From NCBI RefSeq assembly GCF_002351485.1, contig NZ_NWMW01000002.1, positions 868,001 through 932,000 of the forward strand: a DNA stretch of 64,000 nucleotides, written 5' to 3'. The position numbers and the translations under genes are program-made. Below, one piece after another: positions 10,009-19,071 of the stretch (positions within the stretch are counted from its first letter, which is position 1; each line of letters starts with the position of its first letter). The DNA is from Sphingomonas spermidinifaciens. Lineage in GTDB: Bacteria; Pseudomonadota; Alphaproteobacteria; Sphingomonadales; Sphingomonadaceae. The notes under the pieces are model-generated. The model worked only from the letters and a program-made list of their open reading frames with translations. It was not told where the DNA came from and made no database searches.

Positions 10009-11193
10009 ATGACCGGAATGACGCGCTTCGATCATACCGATGCGCTTCGGCTCGACGCCGAACTGACCGACGACGAGCGGATGATCCGCGACGCCGCCCA
10101 CGCCTTCGCTCAGGACCGGCTGCAACCGCGCGTCGCCGACGCGTTCGAGCGTGAGCATACCGATCCGGCCATCTTCCGCGAGATGGGCGAGCAGGGGCTG
10201 CTGGGCGTCACCATCCCTGAGCAGTTCGGCGGCGCGGGCGCAGGCTACGTCGCCTATGGCCTCGTCGCGCGCGAGGTCGAGCGGGTGGACTCGGGCTATC
10301 GCTCGATGATGAGCGTGCAGTCGAGCCTCGTCATGTATCCGATCCACGCCTATGGCTCGGACGAGCAGCGGCAGAAATATCTGCCCGGTCTTGCCCGCGG
10401 CGAGCTGATCGGCTGTTTCGGCCTGACTGAGCCCGATGCCGGTTCCGATCCCGGCGGGATGCGGACGCGCGCGAAGAAGGTCGATGGCGGCTATGTCCTG
10501 TCGGGCGCCAAGACCTGGATCAGCAACTCGCCGATCGCCGATGTTTTCGTCGTCTGGGCCAAGTCCGACGCGCATGACGGCAAGATCCGCGGCTTCATCC
10601 TTGAAAAGGGCATGAAGGGGCTGTCGGCGCCCAAGATCGAGGGCAAGATTTCGCTCCGCGCCTCGATCACCGGTATGATCCAGATGGACGAGGTGTTCGT
10701 GCCCGAGGACGCGCTGCTGCCCGGCGTCGAGGGGTTGAAGGGGCCGTTTGGCTGCCTCAACCGCGCACGCTACGGCATCAGCTGGGGCGTGATGGGCGCG
10801 GCGGAGTTCTGCTATCATGCGGCGCGGCAATACGGTCTCGACCGGCAGCAGTTCGGCCGGCCGCTGGCGGCGACGCAGCTCTATCAGAAGAAGCTCGCAG
10901 ACATGGCGACCGAGATCGCGCTGGGCTTGCAGGCCAGCCTTCAGGTTGGGCGGCTGATGGACGAGGGGCGGTTCGCGCCCGAGATGATCAGCCTCGTCAA
11001 GCGCAACAACTGCGGCAAGGCGCTCGATATTGCCCGCGTCGCCCGCGACATGCACGGCGGCAACGGGATTTCGGGCGAGTACCACGTCATCCGCCACATG
11101 GTGAACCTGGAGACGGTGAACACCTATGAGGGCACGCATGACGTCCATGCGCTGATCCTCGGCCGCGCGATCACCGGCCACGCCGCTTTCTGA
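10009..11193 (+). CDS. gcdH: Glutaryl-CoA dehydrogenase (acyl-CoA dehydrogenase family)
   Basis: 394 residues from the ATG at 10009, which has AGGAGG at 9998 with 5-nt spacing; this beats upstream in-frame starts. FAD and substrate motifs are clear: [38 protein letters not shown] and the C-terminal [20 protein letters not shown]. The glutamate in TYEGTHD is the catalytic base of glutaryl-CoA dehydrogenases. The enzyme oxidises and decarboxylates glutaryl-CoA to crotonyl-CoA in lysine/tryptophan catabolism. The next gene overlaps its stop by one base and encodes a CoA transferase, which fits a glutarate module. Confidence 0.93.
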   Translation: MTGMTRFDHTDALRLDAELTDDERMIRDAAHAFAQDRLQPRVADAFEREHTDPAIFREMGEQGLLGVTIPEQFGGAGAGYVAYGLVAREVERVDSGYRSMMSVQSSLVMYPIHAYGSDEQRQKYLPGLARGELIGCFGLTEPDAGSDPGGMRTRAKKVDGGYVLSGAKTWISNSPIADVFVVWAKSDAHDGKIRGFILEKGMKGLSAPKIEGKISLRASITGMIQMDEVFVPEDALLPGVEGLKGPFGCLNRARYGISWGVMGAAEFCYHAARQYGLDRQQFGRPLAATQLYQKKLADMATEIALGLQASLQVGRLMDEGRFAPEMISLVKRNNCGKALDIARVARDMHGGNGISGEYHVIRHMVNLETVNTYEGTHDVHALILGRAITGHAAF

Positions 11194-12332
11194 TGACGGG
11201 ACCACTTGCCGGGGTGCGCGTCGTCGAGCTGGCGCGCATCCTCGCCGGCCCCTGGGCGGGGCAGGTGCTCGCCGATCTCGGCGCCGAGGTGGTCAAGGTC
11301 GAGAGCCCCGAGGGTGACGACACGCGCCGCTGGGGGCCGCCGTTCGTCGACAATCCCGACGGCAGCCGCGACGCCGCCTATTTCCACGCCACCAATCGCG
11401 GCAAGCGTTCGGTCGTCGCCGACTTCGCGACCGAGGAGGGCCGGGCGAAGGTCCGCGCGCTGATCGCCGACGCGGACGTGGTGATCGAGAACTTCAAGGT
11501 CGGCGGGCTCGCCAAATACGGGCTCGATTACGCGACGCTGTCGGAAGAACGACCGGGCCTCGTCTATTGCTCGATCACCGGGTTCGGACAGGACGGGCCC
11601 TATGCCACTCGCGCCGGCTACGATTTCATCGTCCAGGGCATGAGCGGGATCATGAGCCTGACCGGCGAGCCCGACGGTGCGCCGCAGAAGATCGGCGTCG
11701 CCTATGCCGACATCCTGACCGGTCTCTATGCCGTGATCGCCATCCAGGCGGCACTTGCCGAGCGGGCGCGGACGGGGCGGGGCGCGCATATCGACATGGC
11801 GCTGTTCGACGTGATGACGGGGACGCTCGCCAATCAGGCAATGAATTACCTCGTCTCGGGCACCGCGCCCATGCGGCTTGGCAACGCGCACCCCAATATC
11901 GCGCCCTATGCCGCCTATCCAACGCAGGACGGGTGGATCATCCTCGCGGTCGGCAACGATCGCCAGTTCGAGCGGGCATGTACGGTGCTGGGCCTCCCCT
12001 GCGACGAAACGCTCGCGACCAATGCGCTTCGGGTGGCGCAGCGCCCGGCGGTGGATGCGATGATCGCGGCCGCGACGCGCGGATGGCAGCGCGAGCCGCT
12101 GCTCGCTGCGCTCGAGGCGGCAGGCGTGCCGGCGGGGCCGATCAACGATGTGGCGCAGGCCTTTGCCGACCCGCAGATCGTCCATCGCGGTCTCGCGATC
12201 GAGGCGGCGCGGCCTGACGGATCGTGCGTGCCGAGCGTCGCTACGCCGATCCGCTTCGTCGGGCGAGACCGGCCCGCGGCGCGCGCGTCGCCGATGCTGG
12301 GCGCCGACAACGCCGAAATGGCGGGAGAATAG
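11193..12332 (+). CDS. CaiB/BaiF family CoA-transferase, likely for glutarate
   Basis: 379 residues. Family III CoA-transferase features are present: the start LAGVRVVELARILAGPWAGQ, LADLGAEVVKVE, RGKRSVVADF and GYDFIVQGMSGIMSLTG. Such enzymes move CoA between carboxylic acids without an acyl-phosphate step. Its overlap with gcdH (TGATG) suggests a succinyl-CoA:glutarate CoA-transferase role (SUGCT-like), feeding glutaryl-CoA to the dehydrogenase. That substrate is inferred from context only. Confidence 0.9.
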   Translation: MTGPLAGVRVVELARILAGPWAGQVLADLGAEVVKVESPEGDDTRRWGPPFVDNPDGSRDAAYFHATNRGKRSVVADFATEEGRAKVRALIADADVVIENFKVGGLAKYGLDYATLSEERPGLVYCSITGFGQDGPYATRAGYDFIVQGMSGIMSLTGEPDGAPQKIGVAYADILTGLYAVIAIQAALAERARTGRGAHIDMALFDVMTGTLANQAMNYLVSGTAPMRLGNAHPNIAPYAAYPTQDGWIILAVGNDRQFERACTVLGLPCDETLATNALRVAQRPAVDAMIAAATRGWQREPLLAALEAAGVPAGPINDVAQAFADPQIVHRGLAIEAARPDGSCVPSVATPIRFVGRDRPAARASPMLGADNAEMAGE

Positions 12333-12455
12333 CGGAAAGTCCGCAAGCGGGCGCGATTGCGGAGGCAAATCAGGGGGTTTCAGTCACGCAATCCGCGTTG
12401 CGAGTGGATGGACCGACGATCGGGGCGCTAATCTCGATCGCGCTATCCAGACCGC

Positions 12456-12869
12456 ATGGCCCGGCTATTTCCTGTTGCAAAAGACCGGCGGGGCAACGCG
12501 CTCGTCGAATTCGCCCTGCTGGCTCCAATCCTGATCATGCTGCTGGTGGGGATGCTCGCCTACGGCCAATATTTCCTCGCCGCGCACACGCTCCAGCAGC
12601 TTGCCAACGATGCCGCCCGCGCCGCGATCGTCGGGCACAGCGAGGCGGAGCGCACGACTCTGGCGCAGGCCAGCGTGACGCAAGGGCTGGCGCGCTCGGC
12701 GGTGGCGCGGCCCGAGACGGTCATCCGCTCGATCGAGGAGCGCGATGGGCGCATCACCGTGCGGCTGTCGGTCGATACACACGCGCTGCTGCTGCGCTCG
12801 GGGCTGGTCCCCATGCCCGACAAGGTGATCGAGCGGCGCGCCGTCGCCGAACTGGCAGAGATCGCATGA
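12456..12869 (+). CDS. TadE-like pseudopilin / pilus assembly protein
   Basis: 137 residues. A positively charged N-terminus (RLFPVAKDRRGNALVEF) is followed by one hydrophobic helix (ALLAPILIMLLVGMLAYGQ), the TadE-like domain that prepilin peptidase TadV/CpaA usually processes just before E. The rest is a soluble extracytoplasmic domain. Its stop overlaps the start of the TadG-like gene (ATGA at 12866). No other tad/cpa genes are in the window, so this is a detached minor pilin pair, or the end of a locus elsewhere in function. Confidence 0.82.
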   Translation: MARLFPVAKDRRGNALVEFALLAPILIMLLVGMLAYGQYFLAAHTLQQLANDAARAAIVGHSEAERTTLAQASVTQGLARSAVARPETVIRSIEERDGRITVRLSVDTHALLLRSGLVPMPDKVIERRAVAELAEIA

Positions 12870-14482
12870 TCCGCCTGCTGCGCGATCGTCGGGCCGCTTC
12901 GGCGGTGCTGGTGGCGGGGGCAATGCCGATGCTGTTCGGCGTCGCGGCGCTCGCGGTCGATCTGGGTCTCGTCCAGCTCGAGCGGCGGCGGCTTCAGGGC
13001 GTCGCCGACGCCGCCGCGCTCTCCGCCGCACGCGACACCGGCCAGGCGACGGCCCTCGCGGAGGCGATGGTCGCGGCGAGCCCCGGCCGGTTCCCGGTGA
13101 CGAGCACCGCCGTCGTCGGACGCTATCGCGGCGAAGCGGCCCCCGCAGCGCGTTTCGTGGCGGGCGGGGCCGATGCCGACGCGGTGCGCGTGGACGTCCG
13201 CGCCGAGGTGCCGACGGTGTTCGCCGCGATCTTCGGCACGCCGTCCGTCGCGGTCGAGCGGCGGGCGACCGCGCGGCGGATCGACCTTGCCGCCTTTGCC
13301 GTCGGTTCGCGGCTCGCCAGCCTCGACGGCGGCGTCGCCAATGCGCTGCTTTCGGCGCTGACCGGGGGCAGCGTCTCGCTGTCGGTCATGGACTATCGGG
13401 CGTTGGCGGGCGCGAAGGTCGATCTAGTTCCGTGGCTTGCGGTGCTCGGCGCCGATGCTGGAGTTCAGGTCGCCAGTTTCGACGAGCTGCTGGCCTTGCA
13501 ACTGCCCGCGGGTACCGTGCTGGGCAGCCTGTCGCGCCGCGTCGTCGATCCCGCCGCGCAGGCCGCGCTCGCCAGTCTGGCGGCCGCGGCCAAGGGGACG
13601 ATCCGCCTCGCCGACCTCGTCAGCCTGGGCGAGCTTGGCCGGCAGCGGGACGGCGGTGCCGGGCTGGTGACGTTGAACGCGCTCGACCTGGCGAGCAATG
13701 TCATCCAGGGGAGCGCCAGCGGGCGACAGGTCGCGGTCGACCTCGGTGCACAGCTGCCGGGCCTCGCCCGCACCCGGTTGTGGGTCGCGATCGGCGAGCG
13801 GCCGAACAAGTCGCCCTGGGTGGCGGTGACGCGCGATCGAGCGACCGTGATCCGCACGGCGCAGACGCGCGTCTATCTGGAAGCGACGCTCAGCGCACAG
13901 CCGCTGCCGGGCATCAACCTCGTCTCGATCGAGCTGCCGCTGTTTGTCGAACTGGCGAGCGCGGAGGCGCGGCTGGAGGGAATCGAATGCCGGCCCAACG
14001 CCGTGACGTTGGCTGGCCGGCCAGGACCGGGGCAGGTGGCGATTGCGCGCATCGACCCGGCATCACTCGGCACCTTCACGTCGCCGATGGCGCTGAGCGA
14101 CGCGCGGCTGCTGGATACGCTGCTGCTGCGGGTCGCGGGCCGTGCGACGATCGACCTCGGCGCGGACGAGGGCTTTCAGACCCGCCGCTTCGACGCCGCG
14201 GCGATCGCCGAAGGTACCGTGCAGACGCTCCGCAGCAGCGCGCCGGTCGGCGGCATCGCAGCCAGCCTGATGCAGAAGGTCGAGCTCAAGGCAAAGGCGC
14301 TCGGCTTCCTGCCGGTACCGCTCGACCCCGTTGTGCGCGGCGTCGGTGCCCAGCTGTCGCTGGTTGCGCCGGTTCTCGATCCGGTGCTGATGTCGGTGAC
14401 GGGCGTATTGGGCGTCGGCGTCGGTGAGGCCGATCTGTGGGTCACTGGCCTGCGCTGCGGCCAGCCGGTGCTGATCGAATGA
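12866..14482 (+). CDS. TadG-like pilus assembly protein
   Basis: 538 residues from the ATG that overlaps the TadE stop. The N-terminus has LLRDRRAASAVLVAGAMP and a single membrane helix, then QLERRRLQGVADAAALSAAR, the hallmark of the TadE/TadG N-terminal domain. The long C-terminal part is Ala/Val/Leu/Asp rich, has no von Willebrand signature that I can see, and ends in a Cys-containing segment LWVTGLRCGQPVLIE. It is probably an envelope-anchored factor of a tight-adherence pilus. A strong hairpin follows, shared with the convergent barrel gene. Confidence 0.8.
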   Translation: MIRLLRDRRAASAVLVAGAMPMLFGVAALAVDLGLVQLERRRLQGVADAAALSAARDTGQATALAEAMVAASPGRFPVTSTAVVGRYRGEAAPAARFVAGGADADAVRVDVRAEVPTVFAAIFGTPSVAVERRATARRIDLAAFAVGSRLASLDGGVANALLSALTGGSVSLSVMDYRALAGAKVDLVPWLAVLGADAGVQVASFDELLALQLPAGTVLGSLSRRVVDPAAQAALASLAAAAKGTIRLADLVSLGELGRQRDGGAGLVTLNALDLASNVIQGSASGRQVAVDLGAQLPGLARTRLWVAIGERPNKSPWVAVTRDRATVIRTAQTRVYLEATLSAQPLPGINLVSIELPLFVELASAEARLEGIECRPNAVTLAGRPGPGQVAIARIDPASLGTFTSPMALSDARLLDTLLLRVAGRATIDLGADEGFQTRRFDAAAIAEGTVQTLRSSAPVGGIAASLMQKVELKAKALGFLPVPLDPVVRGVGAQLSLVAPVLDPVLMSVTGVLGVGVGEADLWVTGLRCGQPVLIE

Positions 14483-14486
14483 AAAT

Positions 14487-14514
14487 GCCCCGCCGCTCGG
14501 GTGAGCGGCGGGGC
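14487..14514 (-). terminator. Rho-independent terminator of the outer-membrane barrel gene
   Basis: A perfect 12-bp stem, GCCCCGCCGCTC with GAGCGGCGGGGC, and a 4-nt loop. On the minus strand the stem is followed by ATTTTCATTC, so it terminates the gene ending at 14550. It lies only 5 bp after the tadG-like stop and may also attenuate that transcript. Confidence 0.85.
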
Positions 14515-14549
14515 GGTACGCTACGCAACCAGATTACAGGATCGCGCGA

Positions 14550-15398
14550 TCAGAAGCGGAGGGCCGCCGTCGCGCGGATCGAGTGGAAGCGGAAGTTGCT
14601 GTCGCTGCGGACGATGTCCGTGCCGCCCGCGCCGCCCAGCAGGAACGGGTTGGTGGCGGGCGCCGTGCCCGGCCCGACGCGGACCGAATAATCGTCGTCC
14701 TTGTAATCGTTGTACATATATTCGAGGCCGAACGACAGGTTCTTGGTCACCGACTGTTCGACGCCACCGCCGGCGGTGTAGCCCCAGCTGTTATGCTTCT
14801 CGTTGGTCGAAGTGAACGAGTTCGCCCCGTTCGACGTCGTGAAGCTGTTGTTGATCCGCGCATAGGCCGGGCCGCCCGCGACGTAGAACAGCGTCTTGCC
14901 GCCCGCGGCATAGCCCGCGCGCCCGCGAATGCTGGCGTTCCAGTCGAAGCTGCGGCCGAACTGGTAGAAGGCGGGCGTGGTGCTGTAGCCGGTCACATAG
15001 TCCTTGGCCTCGCTCTTGCCGAACTCGCCCACGACGCCGATCACGACATTGCCCATCTGGCTATCCCAGCCAGCGCGGGCATAATATTCGATATCGTCCT
15101 TGTCGTTGAAGCAGCCGCCCGCCGGGGTCGCACCGCGCGCGCCGCCGTTGCAGAAGCCGGGCGAGAAGGCATTGGCACCGCCCGTGGTCGTGATGGTGTC
15201 GCCGAAGCGGCCGTCCAGATTGCGGTCGAAGATGATGCTTTCGCCCACATCATTGCCCTGAACGCTGGCACCGATCGACCCGCCGACATAGGGGCCGTCG
15301 AAGCGCTTCTCGCCATCGGCCGTCTGGGCAAGGGCGGGAACCGCCACGATCATGGCCGACACGGCGATTGCGGCGCGGACGAACTTGCGCTGACGCAT
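14550..15398 (-). CDS. Outer-membrane beta-barrel protein
   Basis: 282 residues. The signal peptide is RKFVRAAIAVSAMIVAVPALAQ with cleavage after ALA. The mature part has alternating strands with aromatic girdles (FDGPYVGGSIGASVQG at its start, LSFGLEYMYNDYKDDDYSVR near the end) and finishes with terminal Phe (IRATAALRF), the usual BAM signal. It resembles the Omp25/porin-like small barrels of alphaproteobacteria. Two Cys in a loop (FCNGGARG and GGCFNDKDD) could form a disulfide. GAGGAG sits 8 nt before the ATG. Ligand or role unknown. Confidence 0.88.
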   Translation of the reverse strand: MRQRKFVRAAIAVSAMIVAVPALAQTADGEKRFDGPYVGGSIGASVQGNDVGESIIFDRNLDGRFGDTITTTGGANAFSPGFCNGGARGATPAGGCFNDKDDIEYYARAGWDSQMGNVVIGVVGEFGKSEAKDYVTGYSTTPAFYQFGRSFDWNASIRGRAGYAAGGKTLFYVAGGPAYARINNSFTTSNGANSFTSTNEKHNSWGYTAGGGVEQSVTKNLSFGLEYMYNDYKDDDYSVRVGPGTAPATNPFLLGGAGGTDIVRSDSNFRFHSIRATAALRF

Positions 15399-15535
15399 GG
15401 AAATGCACTCCTCTTATTGATTACGCTACAGATACGTGCCGCCGAACGTGCTTGATGCGCTTTAGCTGCATTGCGGCGAAATTAAGATCGGACCTCTGTG
15501 GCATTCGTGCAACAGATCACGCCGACGGTGCCGCT

Positions 15536-15563
15536 TTGTTCGCGCGCCTTGCGGCTCTATAGC
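15536..15563 (+). promoter_or_regulatory. Possible parE promoter giving a leaderless transcript
   Basis: TTGTTC at 15536-15541 and TATAGC at 15558-15563 are separated by 16 nt. A transcript starting 7 nt beyond the -10 would begin at the parE ATG (15570). There is no convincing Shine-Dalgarno, which would fit a leaderless mRNA. Prediction only. Confidence 0.35.
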
Positions 15564-15569
15564 AGGGTC

Positions 15570-17549
15570 ATGTCCGACGACCTGTTCGCCAGCCCGCCTG
15601 CGCCCCCGACCGACTACAACGCCGCCTCGATCGAGGTGCTGGAAGGGCTGGAGCCGGTCAGGCGGCGGCCGGGCATGTATATCGGTGGCACCGACGAGCG
15701 TGCGCTTCACCACCTCGCCGCCGAAGTGCTCGATAATGCGATGGACGAGGCGGTGGCGGGGCATGCCACCCGGATCGAGATCACGCTGGGCGAAGGCAAT
15801 CGCCTGACCATCGTCGATAACGGCCGCGGCATGCCCGTCGACCCGCACCCGCGCTTTCCCGACAAGTCGGCGCTCGAGGTCATCCTGTCGATGCTCCATT
15901 CGGGCGGCAAGTTTTCCGGCAAGGCATACGCCACCTCGGGCGGGCTGCACGGCGTCGGGGTCAGCGTCGTTAATGCGCTGTCGGTGGAAACGGTCGTCGA
16001 GGTCGCGCGCGACCGCCAGCTCTATCGCCAGCGCTTTTCGCAGGGGCAGACGCTCGGCCCGCTCGAGCATCTTGGCAGCACCCCCAACCGGCGCGGCACC
16101 TCGGTCAGCTTCACCCCCGATCCCGAGATCTTCGGACCGGAAATGCACTTCAAGCCTGCGCGTCTGTACAAGCTGGCGCGGTCGAAGGCTTATCTGTTCG
16201 CGGGCGTCGAGATCCGCTGGCGCTGTGCACCCGGTCTCGCCAGCGACGACGTGCCGGCCGAGGCGGTGTTCCAGTTTCCCGGCGGCCTCGCCGACCATCT
16301 GAAGGAGCAGGTGGGCGCCCGCGAATGCGCGACCGCCGACTTCTTCGCGGGCACGCAGGAATTCGCCGACGGCGCGGGCAAGGTCGAATGGGCAGTTGCC
16401 TGGCCGCTGTGGAGCGACGGCTCCTACAGCTGGTACTGCAACACCATCCCCACGCCCGATGGCGGCACCCACGAACAGGGCCTCCGTCAGGCGCTGGTTC
16501 GCGGCCTGCGCGCGTTCGGCGATCTGGTCGGGCAGAAAAAGGCCAAGGACCTGACCCCCGACGACGTGATGGTCGGGTCCGAGCTGATGCTGTCGGTCTT
16601 CATCCGCGAACCGCAATTCCAGAGCCAGACCAAGGATCGCCTGACCAGCCCGGAGGCCGCCAGCCTCGTCGAAAAGGCGGTGCGCGACCATTTCGACCAT
16701 TATCTGTCCGACCGGATGGACCGCGGCAAGGCGCTGCTCGGCTATGTCCTCGAACGCATGGACGAGCGGCTGAAGCGCAAGGCCGAACGTGAGGTGAAGC
16801 GCAAGACCGCGACCAGCGCGCGTAAGCTCCGCCTGCCCGGCAAGCTCACCGACTGCGCCGCCGACAGCCCCGAGGGAACCGAGCTGTTCATCGTCGAGGG
16901 GGATTCCGCAGGCGGCAGCGCCAAGCAAGCGCGCGACCGCAAGACGCAGGCGATCCTGCCGATCCGCGGCAAGATCCTGAATGTGGCGAGCGCGACCAGC
17001 GCCAAGATCCTCGCCAATCAGGAGATCGCGGACCTCATCCAGGCATTGGGTTGCGGGACGCGCAAGGACTGCCTGCCCGACAATCTCCGCTACGAGCGGA
17101 TCGTCATCATGACCGACGCCGATGTCGACGGCGCGCATATCGCGACGCTGCTCATGACCTTCTTCTTCCAGGAAATGCCCGAACTCGTTCGCCGCGGTCA
17201 TCTCTATCTCGCCCAGCCGCCGCTCTATCGCCTGACCATGGGGGCGAAGTCGCTCTACGCCCGCGACGACGCGCACCGGGCGGAGATCGAGGCAACGGCA
17301 TTCAAGGGCAAGAAGGTCGACGTTGCGCGGTTCAAGGGGCTAGGCGAGATGAACCCGGGGCAGCTGCGCGAAACAACGATGGACCCCTCGACACGCAGCC
17401 TGATCCGTATAACCCTGCCGCAGGAATATGAGGAACGCGCGGGCGTGAAGGATCTGGTCGACCGGCTGATGGGCAACAATCCCGCCCACCGCTTCGCCTT
17501 CATCCAGGAGAATGCGGCCCGGCTGGAGGCAGAGGAGCTCGACGCTTAG
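15570..17549 (+). CDS. parE: DNA topoisomerase IV subunit B
   Basis: 659 residues from the ATG at 15570; an upstream in-frame start would add 24 residues unlike the family. The GHKL ATPase domain shows AEVLDNAMDEAVAGH and DNGRGMPVD. The Toprim part has EGDSAGGSAKQARDRKTQA and TDADVDGAHIATLL. The KQARDR variant and overall length fit ParE rather than GyrB. With ParC (not in the window) it decatenates replicated chromosomes. Gene stands alone, with the barrel gene diverging upstream and a decayed gene downstream. Confidence 0.94.
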   Translation: MSDDLFASPPAPPTDYNAASIEVLEGLEPVRRRPGMYIGGTDERALHHLAAEVLDNAMDEAVAGHATRIEITLGEGNRLTIVDNGRGMPVDPHPRFPDKSALEVILSMLHSGGKFSGKAYATSGGLHGVGVSVVNALSVETVVEVARDRQLYRQRFSQGQTLGPLEHLGSTPNRRGTSVSFTPDPEIFGPEMHFKPARLYKLARSKAYLFAGVEIRWRCAPGLASDDVPAEAVFQFPGGLADHLKEQVGARECATADFFAGTQEFADGAGKVEWAVAWPLWSDGSYSWYCNTIPTPDGGTHEQGLRQALVRGLRAFGDLVGQKKAKDLTPDDVMVGSELMLSVFIREPQFQSQTKDRLTSPEAASLVEKAVRDHFDHYLSDRMDRGKALLGYVLERMDERLKRKAEREVKRKTATSARKLRLPGKLTDCAADSPEGTELFIVEGDSAGGSAKQARDRKTQAILPIRGKILNVASATSAKILANQEIADLIQALGCGTRKDCLPDNLRYERIVIMTDADVDGAHIATLLMTFFFQEMPELVRRGHLYLAQPPLYRLTMGAKSLYARDDAHRAEIEATAFKGKKVDVARFKGLGEMNPGQLRETTMDPSTRSLIRITLPQEYEERAGVKDLVDRLMGNNPAHRFAFIQENAARLEAEELDA

Positions 17550-17799
17550 GTTCGCGTGCAGAGAAGGGGGCGAGTTCGCCCGGGCTCGTGGGCGTTCGTC
17601 ACTTCATCGGCGCGCCCGGCGTGACGCTGTTGGTCGCGGTGCCGCCTGCCGCGGTGATTCCGATGGCCACGACGCGCGCGGCACTGTCACCCTCGGGGGT
17701 CACGATCGGTGCGATCGAAGTCGCTTGGAGTGCTGCCGCGGCGCAGGTCTTCCTTGGTCCGGTCGAACCCCGCACCGGGTCGCTCGAGGGGCCGGGTAG

Positions 17800-18220
17800 C
17801 GCAACCTTGTCCGGGCCACCCCCGTCGAGATCGACTTTGCACTTGTCGGGCAGATCGTGCGCGCCGCGAGCGGGTGCGAGCGCGGGCTTCTGGCGGGGTG
17901 GGGCTTTGCGCCCGATGGGCCGATGTCGGTCGCGACGCCGCCCCTCGCCGCGAACCCGGGCTGGCCGGGGATCGACGACGTACCGCCTCGCGACCTGGAC
18001 ATGGTCAATGGCCGCTTCACGACAGTGGCATGGCGTCAGCACCGATGCGCGCATCACCGACTGCCATTTCGTCGAAACCTTGGGTGTCGCGCGCCTCGAC
18101 GCGACCGGCTGTTTGGCGCTCCGCCGACGCCTGTCCTATCGTGCGCCGGTACGCGATGCGGCGGGCAAGCCGGTCGAGGCGGTGCTCGTCCGCCGCATCC
18201 GCTGGGGACCGATCGAGTGA
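17800..18220 (+). pseudogene. Decayed TonB C-terminal-like gene, frameshifted
   Basis: Protein-like sequence is split between two frames. Frame one, after an in-frame TAG at 17797-17799, reads VEIDFALVGQIVRAASGCER, then GWGFAPDGPMSVATPPL and NGRFTTVAW. At about 18031-18035 the reading continues only in the next frame as GVSTDARITDCHFVETLGVA, then LDATGC and RRIRWGPIE, which is the typical end of sphingomonad TonB/TonB-C domain proteins. Joining the frames gives a continuous domain. No clear N-terminus or signal sequence remains in 17550-17799. Sequencing error could explain the shift but not the upstream stop. Confidence 0.55.
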
Positions 18221-18226
18221 CGCCGA

Positions 18227-19057
18227 TCAGTCATTCCCCCCTATAAAGTCCCCCAGCCCGCCCAGCACCGATCCCTCGCCGCGATTGCCGCCGCGGCCAC
18301 CCGCCGCCGCGAGCATGCGGCCGGCAAGGCGCGCGAAGGGAAGCGACTGGATCCAGACCTTGCCCGGCCCGCGCAGCCGCGCGAAGAACGCGCCTTCGCC
18401 GCCCGAGAACATCGTGCGGATGCCGCCCACCGTGACCAGGTCGAAATCCACCGACGGTGTATAGGCGGCGAGGCAGCCGGTATCGACGTGCAGTTCCTCG
18501 CCGGCGCGGAGTTCACGCTCGACCACCGTGCCGCCCATCTGGACGAACACCCAGCCGTCGCCGTCGAGCTTCTGCATGATGAAGCCCTCGCCGCCGAACA
18601 GCCCGGTCATGACCTTGCGCTGGAAGGCGACACCGATCGACACGCCTTTGGCCGCGCACAGGAAGCTGTCCTTCTGGCAGATCAGCGTGCCGCCGACCTG
18701 GTCGAGCCGGATCGGCAGGATCGAGCCCGGCGTGGGGCTGGCGAACGCCACGCGCGCCTTGCCCGATCCATTGTGGGTAAAGACGGTGGTGAACAGGCTC
18801 TCACCCGTGACCAAGCGTTTGCCGGCACCCAGAAGCTTGCCCATGAAGCCGCCATCGGCGCCGCCCGATCCGTCGCCGAACACCGTCGTCATGCCGATGG
18901 CTGCGTCCTTCCAGACGAGCGCCCCCGCCTCCGCCACCGCGCTTTCGCCGGGATCGAGCTCGATCTCGACGAACTGAAGCTCCTGTCCCTTGATCTCGAA
19001 ATCGATATCGTCGGCAATGCCGGCGCGGCGGTGATGGCTCCAGGGGCTGGTGGTCAT
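18227..19057 (-). CDS. AIM24 family protein (TIGR00266-like)
   Basis: 276 residues from the ATG at 19057, with GGGAG upstream; earlier in-frame starts run into the upstream gene and lack an SD. The glycine-rich beta-sandwich pattern is typical: GESAVAEAGALVWKDA, GGFMGKLLGAGKRLVTGESL, SFLCAAKGVSIGVAFQRK and FVQMGGTVVERELRAGEEL. The AIM24 family is named after a mitochondrial protein, but bacterial function is unknown. It lies 14 nt after the AAA ATPase gene in the same direction and is likely co-transcribed with it. Confidence 0.85.
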   Translation of the reverse strand: MTTSPWSHHRRAGIADDIDFEIKGQELQFVEIELDPGESAVAEAGALVWKDAAIGMTTVFGDGSGGADGGFMGKLLGAGKRLVTGESLFTTVFTHNGSGKARVAFASPTPGSILPIRLDQVGGTLICQKDSFLCAAKGVSIGVAFQRKVMTGLFGGEGFIMQKLDGDGWVFVQMGGTVVERELRAGEELHVDTGCLAAYTPSVDFDLVTVGGIRTMFSGGEGAFFARLRGPGKVWIQSLPFARLAGRMLAAAGGRGGNRGEGSVLGGLGDFIGGND

Positions 19058-19071
19058 GGCGTGCTCTCCCG

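Noticed and set aside
9517-11205. Long open frame on the minus strand opposite gcdH and the SulP start
   Set aside because: It is antisense to a gene with clear acyl-CoA dehydrogenase motifs, has Arg/His/Asp-rich composition and no family features; a GC-codon artefact.
15462-17276. 604-codon minus frame opposite parE
   Set aside because: Complement of a well-conserved topoisomerase gene; no recognisable protein features.
17599-18057. 152-codon minus frame beside parE
   Set aside because: Arg/Pro-rich first half, no SD; the plus strand there shows TonB-domain similarity, so a decayed plus-strand gene is more likely.
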